A DNA stretch of 64,000 nt. Origin: Apostichopus japonicus. Its lineage: Eukaryota > Echinodermata > Holothuroidea > Aspidochirotida > Stichopodidae. Below are positions 23,801 to 36,134 of this stretch, one piece after another. The notes under the pieces are model-generated. The model made no database searches. It was not told the origin of the DNA and saw only the letters and a list, made by a program, of their open reading frames with translations. Made by a program: the position numbers and the translations under genes. The stretch spans positions 22,990,501-23,054,500 of the forward strand of contig NC_092580.1 of NCBI RefSeq assembly GCF_037975245.1, read 5' to 3'. Position 1 is the first letter of the stretch. Every line of letters starts with the position of its first letter.

Positions 23801-24376
23801 ATCCATCCTTTTTAATGTAACAGAATTTGCGACTAAATTTTGTTTCTGCAATTCTACAGAAACTCAGAAAATGTGCCAGGTGGGCATGGTTATGTACATA
23901 CAATATGCACACAGGAAGGGGGTCCCAGTTAAGCAGTTAGGTTTCCACATATAAGATCTTAATACATGCCTGCCAATGCTCTGTTGATAACTTTATAAAT
24001 AGACAGAGCATTGAAAAACAGGTCTGATGAAAGAGATTACCTCAAGATCGACTTACTAGTAATCCTGTGGTCACTATTTTCAGTCCTGTTTTTCTAGTGA
24101 AAAATTAACTTTGAAATTTTGAAAATTGTTCTTAATTTCCAAGACAATTTTTCTAATATTGTTACTCTATCGCAACAAAAAAGGCAAATTTCTCTGGAAA
24201 ACCCTTCCTTGCCCACTTCGAATGAAAGCGAGCTGTGATCCCTGGTTACAAGTGAGATGGACAATGTACGATACTGCAGCTTCTGACTGGTCCTTCAGCC
24301 CCCTCCCCCCTTTGCCTTCCCCTCCGCCTTCCCCCTCCCAGCAAGGATTGTTTATATAGGGATTGCCACCAACTAA
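20875..24376. other. No gene recognised
   Basis: Mostly AT-rich intron or intergenic-like DNA. 21,660-21,990 has locally GC-richer sequence with weak similarity between its ends and may be an old miniature element. The minus frame at 22,780-23,064 (94 codons, Trp- and Cys-containing) is followed by a GTGAGT donor-like site within it but has no clear acceptor or known domain. 24,300-24,345 is C-rich. Confidence 0.4.
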
Positions 24377-24450
24377 GATCTGGGTAGCTCAGCTGGTAGA
24401 GCAGATGATCTTTATTCCTGAGGTTACTGGTTTGCATCATATTTTAGCCA
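24377..24450 (+). repeat. Degenerate tRNA-like segment
   Basis: Contains a perfect A-box-like GGTAGCTCAGCTGGTAGAGC with a pairing D-stem (GCTC/GAGC), but the anticodon, T and acceptor stems do not pair and the B box (GGTTTGCATC) is damaged. It is probably a tRNA pseudogene or the remnant head of a SINE. Confidence 0.4.
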
Positions 24451-27400
24451 AATATTTCTTTGCTCTTGACCTCTTTTTTTCTCTCTCCTTTTCTCTTTTG
24501 TGAGAAAATCTAAGACTTAATGCAATATGCAGAGTGGTTAGCTCTATAGATCTATACATGAACACAATAATGAGATTTGAACAGCCAATTTCACGTTATT
24601 CTGTCCTACAGTATACAGTAGATTACTGCATGCTGTACATGTACGTACGTGCACCTCATCGCAGCTGTTTGATGCAGCAATGTAGTATACATGTGTACAT
24701 AAATCCTCGTACTTGAGACTGACAATGATGAATATAGTGTAAATTAACTGGAACACTTAAATTCTCTATTTTAATTGGTCCATTTTCATGCTTTTTGAGA
24801 TACAGTGAAAATAACACAGCTGTGGAAGTGGAACACCAAGTGACACATCAAAATATAGTTCATGGTGTGCCATATAAAAGGATGGAGAAATGAGAAATCT
24901 AGGTTAGGGATCAAGTGTAACTGACAGACTTGAAAAGGCACTGGCAGGTTATCTTGATTTTGATATACTGTACTGTACTGTAGTGGATAACAAAGATGGT
25001 AGCAGAAACAAATTAGTGACCTCATCTCTCACAATTGGTTCCACTAGCTGACTGCAATACTTTACACGATACACCATAGATCACGAGAATCCTATGGAAC
25101 TACAAGTCAAAATGTATTGTTTCTTCCTCTACTTCTTGAAACATAACACTAATTACTGTACATACTTCATTTCATCAAAATAATACGAGGACCTGTGTTG
25201 TGGTCCGTAGGGGAGGGGTGAGGGGGAGAGATAGTTAAACTTTGTAACTTAATCAAGTAATTGAAAGCCCTAAAAGTTCAAATAAATCTATATGATTTTC
25301 CAAGGTCACTATGAAGTATGATGCAACATCATAGCATAGAGATTTCTTAAATTTTATTTTATAAAATAAATTACAAAATACACTTTATACATAAAATACT
25401 CTTTTTTTTGGGGGGGGGGGCAAACTTCTTATTTACCTACAGTACAGGTCCAAATTATAAATAAAAAAATAAGATATGCCAGACCCCTTTGTGACAGCTG
25501 TAAAGCACAGTCAAGTACAGTACAGTGAAATCACACAGAATTTGCATTACACTAAAACAAATCTTCAAACTAGGAATTGGGGAAGTTTATTCCGATTCCC
25601 ATACCTCTAAATGCAGCTGTGATATCCATACAATTTGCATACAGGATTTTCTGACTATACTGCCAACATCATTGCAAGTGGGGATGAATTTATCACAAAT
25701 AATAAATTCATGTTTATATCTACAGTACAATGGCTATCACAGCCTTGTAATATATGCTGTGTAGCATGTGTATGCATTATTACACATGTATATACAGTGG
25801 ATATAGATGTCCACAAGTATGGGACTGAATCAGCATAATTCGTTGGTGTTTGAGTTTCACGGATGAATAATTCCATTGCTTCTATTGTACCTAGCTAGCA
25901 GGGCCTTTTCCCATCAACAACTCTGTGTACAGTGTAATGGCATTGTGAATATGAACAGTGACTTTCTGTATAATCAAAGGCTTTGCAGGGTGGAGACTTT
26001 GATTGCCATAATATTGTACTAAGAGAAAATCTGCCACCAAATACCGTCATGAATAAACTGGCATATTATGGGACCCAAGACAGAATGGTGTTCATAATAT
26101 TTGTTGATTGCTTGTTGATTTAGTAAACTTTGTAGAGTGCTACAGTACAGTACGTTGATAAAGTACAATTATTTTGTCATTTATTCAAAACCTGCAAAAC
26201 TATTAACATGATCCTTTGACAGAAGGTCACTAAACTTGCTGTTTGGCAAAAGTTAGCAATGGGTAATTGCAAGGTAGTAGCAGAGGGGGGGGGGGGGGGG
26301 GTAGGAACAGCTCTTCTAAACTTTAAACCAGAGTATACAACAGACTATTAGACCATTGCTTAAACAATAATAAATCTTATCACGTCAGTTTATATATTTA
26401 GTAATGTGGTAAAACAGTTCTCAATGAATGGTCCACCTATCTCAGTTTCCACTGCAAGTTGCTTGTAATACTATGACTGCAAAGAGTACATTGCAAATTT
26501 AAGTTTGAAATCAAGTTACTGAAATTTATAACTGTTATGCTCTTCATAATTTCTTCATGTGTAATGTATGACTCTTTTTGTGAAAATGTATTTAATTTAA
26601 TAATCCCAAGCAAATTTAGGATCTTGAGTTAAGCCCAGCTGTCATTCAACTCATGAATCTATAAACAACAGATCAATAAACTGTAACAGAGCAAATATAG
26701 CTTGTTTGTAAACCAAATTTACTTTGTTCTTTGTCATACAGGAAATCTTGCCTCCATGCACCTTTGCGATGAAACAAAACATCTGTGTTGAGGTGCAAAC
26801 AGACAAATTTACGTCCAATGTAGTTCTTTACATGTGTGCAATGCAACGTAACTGCTAACGTATGCATGCACAAGCTGTGTGTCAGCTATAACCTTCATTG
26901 TAAACAGAACCATGTATGTTTAATTATCAAGATTGAATGCACTTTGTGAAACAGTTTTATATCACAATCCAAAGCTCCCTTCTACCACAAATCCCATAAA
27001 AGTGAGGAAAACCATTGGTGATAAAAATTAACACTCCCCCCCCCCCATTCTCCCCAATCCCTCCCTCCTTTCAATATTTTTTTTTAATTTCTTTTAAGGA
27101 TGGGAGCTCGGATGTAACATTTTTACCTTTGATCTCATTCATTCTGGTAGAGTTCTTTGTTTTCATTTCATCATCATAAGTTTGCAAGCTTTCCAAAAAG
27201 CTTAGGGACAATTACTGAATTTCTAACCCGACCGTACATTTAAATTTCAAATATGATGAAATAGATGACCAACTATGCAACACTGCACTTTGGGTGAAGG
27301 TCGTTCTTCCATGTTACCTTGACGATGTACTTTGTAGTTAGATCATTCCTCGAACCCCTTTCCAAAAAGATCTATTACTTATGTTTTTACACACATGAAT

Positions 27401-29181
27401 TCATTTGAAACCATCCAAGACAGTCAGTCTATTCGTTTAGCTGGTTGATTAAAGCCTTGGTTCCTATGATCAGACATAATTTACTAAACACTAAAATCCT
27501 CCTGATTCAACATTTCATAAATCATGCCTGGTGAGCCTTTAGGCTATACAACCAGCAATATAATAGCTGCTGGCAATGTCAATTCTTGTGTACACAGAAG
27601 ACTGCATCAATCTCTCCAATGTTAAAGGATAAGTCCAATATTGTTTTTCCCTAATATATTTTCCACCAATGTAATTAAGTATTGCATGACATTTAGAGTA
27701 TATACCTCAGTTTGCATGATATGTTAGAAAGGGCAACATCCCATCACAAATGAGATAGGAGTACGGTACTGTGGTGGGTGGGTGGGGGAAGTGGAATGGC
27801 CCGAATGGGTACATTGGAGTAGTGTTTCAACCACTGTGAACTTGTTGGGACGTTGAGCCGGGCACAGCAACCACCAAGGGGTACTGTACATGCAAAGGCC
27901 TGCCCCTGATGGAATTCAAAACAAAATCTGTAACTTAGGGTACAGTAGGCACCAGGATTCAGGCCCTTGGCACGTTGTCAACTTTTACAAATAGAACTGA
28001 ACACAAAATATTTTGCTTACATGTACTAATATTTTGATGCCATGACTGGTGCTACCATGTACGGTAACAGGTTAGACAGTTAATTACCATTGCCCAGCAC
28101 GAGCGATATTCTCCCGTATCCTTTCTTGCTATGATTCACTGTAAGTAGAGACTACACTATAAACACACTTATTAAGTTACTGAAAAATACAGTATACTTC
28201 AAAAGCTAATTTACCACTGGAGAGAATATTAACTGATTATGTACAGTATGAATATAGTAGAGTTAAACATTTCATAAACAGACTTCCCGTTTAAAGGCAT
28301 CACCTCCCTGCTTGAAGCCAACTCATAAACTAGCTTCAACACAAGGTTCTAAATTACTCGGCAAATATGATGAGAAAGATTTAAATTAATTTCAATGTTC
28401 ATACACTGGTGCTGAAAGAATGGAGTGCTGTTTTTCACACTCAATTACATCAAGGATTATGGGAAACCACCCCAGGGGGTAATAGCAAACAAAATTATTT
28501 ACCGCTGGGAGGACACAGAAGCTGAAGAGACAAGACATTGAGAGAGAGCTTTGAACATTTTTTGAACTCTGAGGATATTACTGTCATCTTATCCTGCTTC
28601 TGTAATACTTTATCATACCATAGTACAGTGTACACAGTTCTGCTAATTTATCCCACGGGGAAGTCACAGTTTGTTCAAAGTACAGAGTACACAAGTGCTG
28701 TAGAAAAAGTTACTTTGACAACCGAGTGAAGGATATCACAAGGGGCAACACAATAAAGCTCAATGAACAAAAACTCTTTTTGTATGACTATAATCCACAT
28801 ATACATATGCAAACAGCTTATTTCAGAGAGAACTCCCAACAAAGTGGTTGTCTTGAAAATCAACATCAAATTGACAAAAGGTGGCTATTTAAAGAGGCTG
28901 TTTGAACAAGCTTAAATTCTGCATAAATTTTGCATTGAATTTCTGATTCTTGGTGGTACTACTGTACTCACTCTCTGCCATTAAACTAAAGGTCAACAGT
29001 ATCGGTTCCAGATTTAAGCACGCTAGAAATTAGCTGAGAACTTTCCAAAAAATAGTTCCTCAGAGACTCTGATCCTCCAAATTGTTCCCATGATGATTTT
29101 TTTAAAACAAAAGACAATGTCTCAGTCTGGATAACTGCTCTTAGAGTTGCAGCAAAGTGCTTGTTGAATTATTTAGTAAGG
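24451..29181. other. No gene recognised; homopolymer G/C runs
   Basis: AT-rich noncoding sequence. It contains runs of G or C at about 25,410-25,420, 26,284-26,302 and 27,036-27,046. No domain-bearing frame is seen. Confidence 0.45.
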
Positions 29182-29346
29182 CTGATATTCTGATATTTGT
29201 TTGTCTATCTTTTTGCCGTCCTTTTTGTGCTTTTGGATGTTTACTGTTTTTCTACTGCATTATATTGTATATCTTTTGTATTGAGGGCTCCTCTGGAAAG
29301 CAGTGCTTCTGCACTGAGCAGAACTACCCTCATTAAACATGACAAT
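29182..29346 (+). mobile_element. LINE 3' end
   Basis: About 165 bases that recur in reverse orientation at 40,345-40,492. It contains GAGGGCTCCTCTGGAAAGCA and a hairpin CAGTGC-TTCT-GCACTG, and ends CATTAAACATGACAATAATC. A conserved 3' hairpin followed by a short A-rich tail is typical of L2/CR1-type LINE tails, which is inference here. There is no reverse-transcriptase frame, as expected from a 5'-truncated copy. Confidence 0.65.
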
Positions 29347-29949
29347 AATCAAAAAATATGAAAAAAAGACCATTATCTGACAGTCTGGTATATTTGGGTA
29401 GCAATACTGATGTCCTTGAAAGTAAAGATGTCACGATATCTGAAACACAGTCTGCTACTGTACTTTAATAACAGCGCTGCTATAATGATAAAGTTTACTT
29501 TATACTTAAAAGCAGATTGTTACTGGTAGTCTGATAGTAGGAGGCGACAAAATTTCTGTCTAATGGACTACCAAAATCTGCTGTGGAGGTTGTCTGGCGA
29601 TGTACTTGTTGCTTAACATCAAATTAATGAAAAACCCACAAAAATGTTAAATGATAATAATTGCTTTAACCTCTGCCCCCCCCCCACCCCTCCCTGGTGT
29701 TCATCAACCTACTGTACACATCTCTCCTATGTACAGTGTACATCCTACGGTAACATTCTGGTCTTTTTCATTTTGAGCTACATTTGATCAGACGTCCAAA
29801 TTTGCTCTTCGGACGACCAAACTTTAAGTCCTAGTTGTCCTGAGGGATATGTGAAATGATACTATAAATCATGACACTAAATTTTTTGTAAGACCCAAAT
29901 TTTTGGTATATATTATATTCAACAATTTTTTTATTTCTACAGTACTTAC
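29347..29949. other. No gene seen
   Basis: AT-rich; a C-run at about 29,677-29,690. Nothing recognisable. Confidence 0.5.
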
Positions 29950-30065
29950 TTGTAGTTCTAGCTTTAGAAATAAAAACAGACTGATTGTTGTCACCATGGG
30001 AACGGGAGTGGGATTGGTATGCCATGAGTCATCTCTGGGAACATAAATAACATTAATCCTCCCAA
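29950..30065 (-). CDS. Candidate 116-bp internal exon with hydrophobic segment
   Basis: On the minus strand a strong acceptor (TAGTTTTGTCCATTTCAG) and a consensus donor (GTAAGTACTG) bound 116 bases. After two bases completing the incoming codon, 38 codons are open and end exactly at the donor. They begin GRINVIYVPRDDSWHTNPTP and end in a hydrophobic run TTISLFLFLKLELQ that could start a membrane segment. A second good acceptor at 30,035 (ATTTATGTTCCCAG) would give an 85-base exon in the same frame. No family is recognised. It could be downstream of the start exon at 34.6 kb, but phase 0 there means at least one exon must lie between. Confidence 0.35.
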
Positions 30066-30686
30066 CTGAAATGGACAAAACTATGTTGCTGAAATTATTA
30101 ACTTGAAGAGCTCTCTATTCTTTAAATGTTATTTTTTGTCTGATTCTCTTCTCTCTTTTTTTGTTATTCTAGCTTGGAATATTCAATTTCAATTTTACTT
30201 TCGATTTGTTACACAGCTTTGCAGCTGGTAAATATAATATTTCACAATTTGAAAAGTTACACAAACATGATGACATGAACAGCTGACTCCACAGCACATT
30301 AGGACTTATATTACGAGAGGTATAAGACTCAGGTAATACGTGCATTCGGTAAATAGTCTGTATAATACTGTCAAACTATAAACCGGTATAAAAATTATGA
30401 ATTTGTCTTGACAGTTTTTCGGCCTTTACAAACATTTTGGAAGGTGCTTGCTTCACTCGAAATGGCATTCCTTGTTATATCACATCAATCACTTGAGATC
30501 AAGGCTAGGATTGACATGTCCGCCAACACCAACAACAAACTAACTGTTTAATCACTGTACAGTAGGACCCTACTGTAGTGTACTGCACACTTAATCTGTT
30601 ATGTATGCAAATTGGGTAGATTGCAAAGCCCAATGCCTGAAAAGATGTATCCAGCAGCTTTTACACACTGTACCTGAAAACACTAG

Positions 30687-30741
30687 GTGGGGAGGGAAGG
30701 GAGAGGGAAGGGAGAGGGGAGAGGGAAGGGAGAGGGAGGGG
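30687..30741 (+). repeat. Purine (GGGA/GGA) tract
   Basis: About 55 bases of almost pure purine on the + strand made of GGGAAGGGAGAG-type repeats; a polypurine mirror-like tract able in principle to form triplex DNA. Confidence 0.85.
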
Positions 30742-30991
30742 GTCAATTAAGCCATACACACTATATAAATACAAAATGTGAACACTTAAACTTATGTACA
30801 ATTGTGATACACTGATATATACTGTACAATGTTTTACACCTATATCCACATAACAAGATAAACTGCCTAGATAAAATAAACCTATGTAACATTAAAAGTT
30901 TACCATTGGCTATGAATTCAATTTCATAAGTCATCATTTTTTGTACATAATGTATTCATTTCTAATTCATGCTGCAATCTATAGTGTGATT
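30742..30991. other. No gene seen
   Basis: AT-rich spacer between the purine tract and the putative miniature element; the 30,066-30,686 side is likewise featureless apart from CTGTACAGT-type words. Confidence 0.5.
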
Positions 30992-31448
30992 TAGTGTTGG
31001 CCGGGAAATACCGGTGAGGGAAGTGCCGGTACTTCCTGTTTTGCAGCATTTTGCAGGTCTACCAAGTCTGTTCCGTAGTTTTGTTTGTATTGTCCCCAAG
31101 TTGGAGAAGACTCGCTCTATAGGTGCAGAGCTGGCTGGCAGGAACTTCTTTCATTGCATGAATAATTAGATGAAACTAATCAGTAAGTTATATACTATAA
31201 TTGATTCTTATTGGATATCAGACACCATTTGAATGAAAATCAGTATAATTAATGAGTGCTCACTGAACAATATAGTTGCTTCTCACATGATTTTGTATTC
31301 ACCAATATTTCCCAGTGTTTACCAATGCTTGCCTTATTTCCCACTATTTTCAGGTATTTACCAACATTTCATGGTATTTCCCAATAGTTCCCAATATATC
31401 CTGCCTGGCTGGGAACTATTTATAGTACCCGGGAAATAACCAACTCTG
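30992..31448. mobile_element. Probable hAT-like miniature element
   Basis: Left end TAGTGTTGGCCGGGAAAT and inverted right end CAGAGTTGGTTATTTCCCGG share 7 of 9 terminal bases plus an inner GGGAAAT/ATTTCCC correspondence. The flanks GTGTGATT (30,984-30,991) and CTGTGATT (31,450-31,457) match at 7 of 8 positions. The interior repeats phrases such as TTTACCAA and TTTCCCA. No coding frame. Ends are worn, so the call is tentative. Confidence 0.5.
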
Positions 31449-32236
31449 ACTGTGATTCATCAACTTGATTTCTTTAAGCAGTTTGTATCAGACTGTGGGC
31501 GAATATGTTCAAACAATAACGAGATGAAATGCTATGTAATTCATAAATTGCAATATTTGTAAAAAAACTTACTACTCAGAGATAATATGAAAAAGAGTTT
31601 GATTCTGTCGTCTGCTAGTTGACTATGAACAGACTGCAGCATATATACATGTATGAGATGTCATTCAATCATGTTAATGCAAACCTTCTAGTTCCATTAG
31701 ACTGCTAACTGGTACTTTTTTGAGTGCAGAAAGCTTCAGGAGTTTAGTAATTTCATGGTCATTCAAATATTGTTATCAGTTTTATGACATCAGTTGAGAA
31801 ATTAGAAGAAGACTGTTAGTTTGTGAGGCAGCTAATAGGACTAGTGCACTACTCTGAATGTAAAATGACACATGAGTTGAGTATATAACTATCACTGAGG
31901 AATAACTAAGCCCTACTGTGTGTATGTATCTATTCTTGAGATCTACTGGTAGTTCACTCAGTATCCTTTCTGTTTACTGTTTATATGTTAAATAACATGA
32001 AACACCTAAACCATTGATCCCTTCTGCACTATTAAGTGATACATTTATGTCATTAATCTGCGTGTATATCGTACAGTGGTTAAGTTAAGCACATGTACAT
32101 GGCACATTGCAATACACAGTTTGATAAAACACTGCAAGGAGCTCTTAGTGTGAAGAAAGGCACTGGAGGTAAAACAATGATAAAGAGAGACAGAAATTAG
32201 CCTCCTGTGATTACTTATACCCTTTCTGCATTTCAG
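31449..32236. other. No gene seen
   Basis: AT-rich noncoding sequence. A 62-base segment at 31,572-31,633 (minus) has a good donor but a weak acceptor and two open frames, and is not called. Confidence 0.45.
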
Positions 32237-32370
32237 GCATACATGATCTGATGCCCATACGACAAGGAAGATCAACATGCAATGAAAATTATATTGGGTT
32301 TAAGCTAGGCTACATATCTCTGTTATTAAAGGCATTGAAGGCTCGCCCCAAACCGCTTGCCGCCCTCTGA
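32237..32370 (+). CDS. Possible 3'-terminal coding exon
   Basis: A strong acceptor (ACCCTTTCTGCATTTCAG) is followed by 43 open codons after two carried-in bases. The reading begins IHDLMPIRQGRSTCNENYIG and ends LKARPKPLAAL before a TGA. The lysine/arginine-rich end and strong acceptor are suggestive, but the antisense strand is also open here and no upstream partner exon was found. No family recognised. Confidence 0.2.
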
Positions 32371-34580
32371 AAAAAATTAACTTTCCGTTGCTTGCAAGTG
32401 AAGGTTTTTTTCTTGTCGCTACAAAATGCAGACAGTAATAAAACATGATATCTTGTTATCTTTTATCTGGACCTGAGATGTCCATCGCTGCTATGTACAC
32501 TGTGTTGTGTGTATTGACCGTAACTGCATGTATCAACTGTACACTAGTGTCTTATTACCGATGGTAGCAAGCTGTGTGTGTATTTTTTGGGATTGTTGGT
32601 GGCGTCTAACACTTCTGATACAACTCATTCGAAACTAGGTCAGAGTACCGGCATCAGACGTTTCTTTGTGCGCAAGTCTTCACTCTCTTTAAGATGTGGT
32701 AGGTTTGACGCTGAAGTACACAGTGTTGATGTTTGTTTTGAAAAGCACTCAAATTTCTCATAATTAAGTTGATCAGACACTAAATTATTCCCTAACAACT
32801 ACACTAGAAAATTTTACACAAAAACTGCCTTGAAGGGACTATGTCCTTATTAATTTGTACTCGCTACTAAGGTGGATCTACAAAGCAAGTATTAAGTCCA
32901 TATAAGCTGTATTTTGGGGGTTATTTTATTCACCAGGCTTTTCAGTTTTTCCTCTATTGACCTCAAATAACCTTAACCTCCACCTATCAAAACTGAATGC
33001 AAATTTCACCAGGTAGCTAATTAGATCACAATCCTGTTGTACATCAATTACACAATAACCTCTAAACTATCCTATCAACTGAAACAGTCTATATACAGTA
33101 CCTCTTTACTACTTTGACTACAGCCGAAATGACGATACTTTGTTCGGGGAAATGCAGCAAAGTTGTATTATTTGAATATGTATAACAATTACAGCATGTA
33201 CACTACCCCATTGGAGAAGTAGGCTACAGTACTTATTTACAGACGTTTTTCAAATTTACTATAATATACATCATGTTAAATGGGCAAAATGGTCCAAACA
33301 AAACATTTCCTTTAATTGCATGCTACCAGTAGCTCAAAGTTGGGTCCAGGGTATTAAAAGAACTAGATGTTTTCAGCACAACGGTTAAGTCCCACCCACT
33401 TTTGATAATTTGCATTAACACTCAGTGTCCAAAGGAGTACAGTATGTCAAGCAACAATGAAGGCAGACTTAGGGATTTTGCAAAGCTAAAAGAATGCTAA
33501 GCTTCAAACATGTATCAAGAATTGGCTTATAACCAATTGTAATGCTTAGCTATATCTTTCAATAAACATAATATATATACTACAAAAAAGATAGAATTTT
33601 GTATTGGTGAGCTAGTGTACATGAACTGCATGAAAAAAGTGCAAATTCCTTACACTGAATGTATAAGAGGTGTACAGTATACAGTACAGTCCAAAACAAA
33701 AAAGGGAAGGGGGAGGAGGGAGGTTCATGGACCTTGGTGATGAGACTAGATCAGATATTGTCACTGGGGTGGGCTCACTTCCATTGGTACAGGGTGTTGC
33801 CAGTGGTAACAGGAGCAGAAAATGGATCAGAAATGATTCCCCTGCCTTGTTGAATTTGAAATCAGAAAGCTTTGCCGTCAGTCTGTATTTGTCAAAAATA
33901 ATTATGCTGTATACTTTCAAATGCACTAGCCTACAGTGCACATGACTTCCTGATGCTTCAAGTTACACACACTAGGCTTGAACTTTATATTCAAATCATG
34001 CACAAAGCCATTGATGACCAAAATTTGGGCCATTATTGAAAGTCAGATCCATGTATGTAGCAATACTAACATTTGACTATTTGCTTGGTATTTATTTTTG
34101 TGTAGAGCGATAAGGCATTAATTAAACAGTTATCAGACCAACTCATATATCATGAGGTCCTTTTGCAATTTTATAGCCTAACAGGCTAACAGTAACATGA
34201 CTGTAAAAATAACAAGGTCAATGTCGGGAAAATATAAATGTTTGCCATGTTATATCTGTGCCCAATGCCTTGTACTAGTTCCTTTGGAATCTAGGCTTTG
34301 GCTTCAACAGTAAGACTTGCCAGGCAATTTAGTCTAGGCGGCTATGCCAGTTTCATTTGCCCAGGCCATAACAATACACGGGAAGTCATTGGTACGCAAT
34401 CTGTTGCATATAACTGCAACTCGCGTTACACATAGGGCCCAGTTTCTAGTTCTATCGTTCTGAACATGTAAATGAAACCCCGAAAGATTAACGATCCGGC
34501 TTATAGCCTATTTGGTTAACCCCCAATTATGTATTAGTCCTAAGTTAGACTTAGACAAAGTAATGCGGAGGCCAGCCTAC
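32371..34580. other. No gene recognised
   Basis: AT-rich sequence, putatively the first intron of the minus-strand gene starting at 34,667. The plus frame 32,578-32,763 and the overlapping frames at 33,612-33,945 lack domains and splice support. Confidence 0.4.
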
Positions 34581-34667
34581 CTTCTTGACACTTGTATCAA
34601 TCTCCTTTACTGAGGGGTACATGTAAGACGGCAGATCAGGATCAGTTGTATTCACTGCGGTCGACAT
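34581..34667 (-). CDS. First coding exon of an unidentified gene (partial)
   Basis: Minus-strand ATG at 34,667 in good context (GGACAATGT, A at -3), with an in-frame TAA 18 bases upstream. It opens 29 codons that end exactly at a donor AAG|GTAGGC. The peptide starts MSTAVNTTDPDLPSYMY and ends VKEIDTSVKK; it has no signal peptide and looks like a cytosolic N-terminus. No bases are left over (phase 0). Codon usage and GC content are higher than the surrounding AT-rich DNA. The remainder of the gene should lie at lower coordinates, possibly including candidate exons at 29,950, 20,807 and 6,382. I do not recognise the family. Confidence 0.5.
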
Positions 34668-36103
34668 TGTCCTTCCTTTGCCTTAATAAACTAATTCAAA
34701 ATCGAAGAAGATATTGCAAAGATAAAGCGAAGATAAGCAGCTTATGGATGTATAAACCTTGGAAATCCACGTTGGAGAACAAACTTCCACTTGACAGAAG
34801 AATAAGCTTGACTTTTACTGATGTGATCAGATGATGGACCACTTGTGGTATGTACAATTAGTGTACTAACGATTTAACTAACCCAACGCACTTTTTGCAC
34901 ACCATCAAGTAGTTCACCGAAGTGCATCCAACAGAGCTCTTAAACAATCACTAGACACGTTACACGTGTGGGCTGTGCTAATGGCCAACGCTGTTTCAAC
35001 TGCCTAAAAATCGTGTTGGTGGCGTTGCTTTAAAAGTGAATAAGCTTAGACATCTGTATCTTTTGGTGGTGGTCATTTTGAAATAGGGAAAATGCTTCAT
35101 TATCAATGGCGTCGTCCAGATGTGACAAATTGAACTAAGGACCAAAAGAATGTGAACCAATTATTATCTTTTTACTTGGGAGGATGGGGAATGTTAGTGG
35201 CTGAGGCACATTTTGTCTGCACAATGCAACTTCATACACGCCGGAAATACAAGCCACTAAATTAAATTATTTTCTATGTATTCAGAAAAGAATATCAGCT
35301 TCAAATTAGAAAATTTGGATTTACGTGATAAGTATGTAAATCTTGTAAGATATTATCCTGTTAATTGAATAGGATGTTGGCCAATCTGTTTAATAAGACC
35401 AGTTCGTTGATCTATTGCTCATTTTTAATTCCATGTCTTTTGAAAAGGCTTAATTTGACGAGGAAAAAGTAGGTGCGATACCATCGTATCCGGAATGAGA
35501 GCAATGCTGATCGACGATACTGGCACCTGTAATGTTTGTGAAATGATATAAGCATGCTGAAAACCATGCGCTTAGAGAAGAATCAAATATGCACAAGAGC
35601 CTTCAATATACCCACGTGTTTTATTTTTTATTGTTTTTGTTACATTTGTGATAAGAAAAAATAAATAGCTAACGTAATGCACCTGCAGTATAGTGGAACT
35701 AATATGGCTCAAGTTTTACTGGCACAACGCCACTCTTATAAATATAATTGTACAGTGATGGCATAGTCTAGTAACTATAAGAGATCGTTGTTCATGGTAG
35801 AATCCTGTTGCACTACACATCACCCGGTTACGCTACGGATAGTATTGACTGACTTTGAATTTCACGCACAGGTGTGGCGACTACTTTTAGTGATGGCGCT
35901 AATCCTCAAAACCTAACTCGAACTACAACAGCTGTGGCTCAAACGTTTTTATACGGAAACTGATTAGGACATGCTGAACTTCCTTCATATATTTCTCAGT
36001 CTTACCACAATATATCTAGAAAATATATACAAAGTGAACATAACATCAGCATGAACTTGAGAGACATTTGTCAGAATAATGTATGCCATAACTGTATTTT
36101 TAC
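34668..36103. other. Putative upstream region of the minus-strand gene; no gene seen
   Basis: Contains the 5'UTR and presumably the promoter of the exon at 34,667. No TATA box or other element can be assigned with confidence. Confidence 0.35.
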
Positions 36104-36134
36104 CTCGGGTACTAGCCACCATCATTGTTGACAT
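36104..36134 (-). CDS. Weak candidate first coding exon
   Basis: Minus-strand ATG (A at -3, in-frame TAG nine bases upstream) opens MSTMMVASTR and one extra base before a GAG|GTAAAAAT donor. A 31-base start exon of this kind is expected by chance several times in a window this size, so this is listed only as a possibility. Confidence 0.15.

Noticed and set aside
24377-24450. tRNA gene
   Set aside because: Good A box only; the other stems do not pair, so not a functional tRNA.
31572-31633. 62-bp exon candidate on the minus strand
   Set aside because: Good donor, but weak acceptor; two frames open and phase joins to 29,950 create a stop or mismatch.
33612-33945. Overlapping frames on both strands, up to 109 codons
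   Set aside because: Mutually antisense shadows across a purine/pyrimidine-rich stretch with no domain.
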